This document shows, one piece after another, positions 41,416-42,379 of a stretch of 42,379 nucleotides of DNA. Position numbers and translations under genes: made by a program. Each line of letters starts with the position of its first letter. Within the stretch, counting starts at the first letter, position 1. This stretch comes from Haplomitrium mnioides (taxonomy: Eukaryota; Marchantiophyta; Haplomitriopsida; Calobryales). The notes below the pieces were generated by a model. That model saw nothing but the letters and a program-made list of their open reading frames with translations. It did not search any database and was not told where the DNA came from. Location: the NCBI GenBank assembly GCA_049999725.1, contig JBNGIS010020371.1, positions 1 through 42,379 of the forward strand, given 5' to 3'.

Positions 41416-41597
41416 CTCTACAACTACTACTCTATTATAATCTACTATTACTACTAGTTTACTCTACAACTACTACTCTATTATAATCTACTATTACTAC
41501 TAGTTTACACTACAACTACTACTCTATTATAATCTACTATTACTACTAGTTTACTCTACAACTACTACTCTATTATATTGTACTATTACTACAGTTT
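41416..41597 (+). repeat. 46-bp tandem array, ~4 copies
   Basis: Units at 41416-41461, 41462-41507 and 41508-41553 differ by a single base (CTC to CAC at the start of the third), and a decayed fourth follows. The unit begins CTCTACAACTACTACTC and ends TACTAGTTTA. Confidence 0.95.
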
Positions 41598-41831
41598 AGT
41601 GTGGTCTATGTAGTCTAATCAATTGCCACGACTACTCTAGTATACTCTACTTTACTACCACCACCATTGTAGTGTAGTAATAGTCTACTACCACTAGTCT
41701 AGTGTACTCTACTACGGCAACTACTCTACTCTACTCCACTCCACTCCAAACTAGTTTAGTTAAGTATAGTCTACCACTACTCTATCCTACATTTCTCTAG
41801 TATACTCTAGTGGCACCTCTACTCTACTAGT
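41598..41831 (+). repeat. Degenerate CTACT-rich sequence
   Basis: CTACTCTA and ACTAC steps without a fixed period. No coding signal. Confidence 0.7.
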
Positions 41832-41980
41832 CCCGTGTTGTGTTTTGTACTCTATACTCAATTTCTTCTTCTCTACTCTACACTCAAATTCACTGCTTTA
41901 CCTCACCCGTGTTGTGTTTTGTACTCTATACTCAATTTCTTCTTCTCTACTCTACACTCAAATTCACTGCTTTACCTCAC
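41832..41980 (+). repeat. 74-bp exact tandem duplication
   Basis: The unit starting CCCGTGTTGTGTTTTGTAC is present at 41832-41905 and again at 41906-41979 without a visible difference. The short open frames 41835-42029 and 41845-42153 are produced by it. Confidence 0.93.
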
Positions 41981-42379
41981 TCTATGTACTGTCACTAGAA
42001 ACTCATTCTCGTTCTACTTCTACTTCTAGTTCCGTGCTCTACCTCAGCCCACAGCCAATGTACTCTGCCTCAGTCATTCATTCATTCACTGCTCTACCTC
42101 ACTCCATGTACTCTCGCTCTCAGAACCTCTCCCTTTCTTCCGTTCCCAACTAACACCACAACCTCCTTTGTGAACTTGGACAAACACATACATAATTGAG
42201 CTGTCAAGTTTTCAAGGTCTTTAGAGCAAGCGCAGCGCAGATATGAGCTCCACACCACACACACATAGCACTCATTTTCAAGCCAAAATCTCCACAAGCG
42301 CCAGTAGCGTAGCGTAGCGGGAGTGCAATTGCATTTGAGAAAGTCAGGGATGCTCAAATAGCCATAGCCAGTGTAGAAC
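41981..42379. other. Pyrimidine-rich right edge, unassigned
   Basis: Pyrimidine-rich up to about 42135 (CATTCTCGTTCTACTTCTAC), then mixed sequence with AGCGTAGCGTAGCG at 42306-42319. It could be a 5' leader or promoter of a gene beyond the window, but no start, splice site or domain can be supported. Confidence 0.35.

Noticed and set aside
41416-41597. Regular repeats that could suggest a CRISPR-like array
   Set aside because: Units are contiguous with no unique spacers, and the DNA is plant nuclear; it is a plain tandem repeat.

Overview
This window is nuclear DNA of a land plant, made almost entirely of decayed Ty3/gypsy LTR retrotransposons. The plant call rests on the retroelement types, on a primer-binding site complementary to initiator-Met tRNA, and on long LTRs full of internal subrepeats. 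I recognise no intact host gene; the only host-like trace is a possible signal-peptide exon at the extreme left edge. Which plant it is cannot be told from the sequence.

Layout. (1) 1-760: unassigned sequence with a 10-N gap. (2) 760-3527, minus strand: element M1, a chromovirus-like gypsy relic with LTR, tRNA-iMet PBS, gag, protease, RT and a piece of integrase. (3) 3528-4678: a minisatellite and unassigned DNA. (4) 4679-6264 plus 18205-19495, minus strand: one ~2.9 kb LTR ('LTR-N') split by a younger insertion. (5) 6265-18204, plus strand: element A, the most complete element, with two LTRs (TGTCA...TGACA ends), gag with zinc knuckles, protease, RT, RNase H, integrase and polypurine tract, nested inside LTR-N. 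(6) 19497-26922, plus: element B, a related element lacking gag, with a 3 kb 3' LTR, followed by a second truncated LTR (26923-28639). (7) 28640-30640, minus: element D, a protease-RT fragment. (8) 30703-37580, plus: element C, a close sister of B, followed by the same second LTR (37581-40726), which carries a solo LTR of the M1 family at 38916-39353. (9) 40727-42379: unassigned sequence, CTA-rich tandem arrays (46-bp and 74-bp units) and the right edge.

The main result concerns blocks 6 and 8. B and C share the same gag/PBS deletion junction, several nonsense codons, two lost catalytic aspartates and the same non-LTR-bounded downstream sequence. C's 3' LTR also resembles B's 3' LTR more than C's own 5' LTR. 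This is best explained by duplication of an already dead ~9 kb retroelement block, not by two transpositions. Other points of interest are a family-wide unusual protease active site (D-R-G-A in place of D-S/T-G-A), a templated 28-bp inverted filler in a deleted LTR, and assembly gaps flanked by identical sequence. I found no novel functional system. All coding regions are pseudogenes, and comparisons between copies were made by eye.
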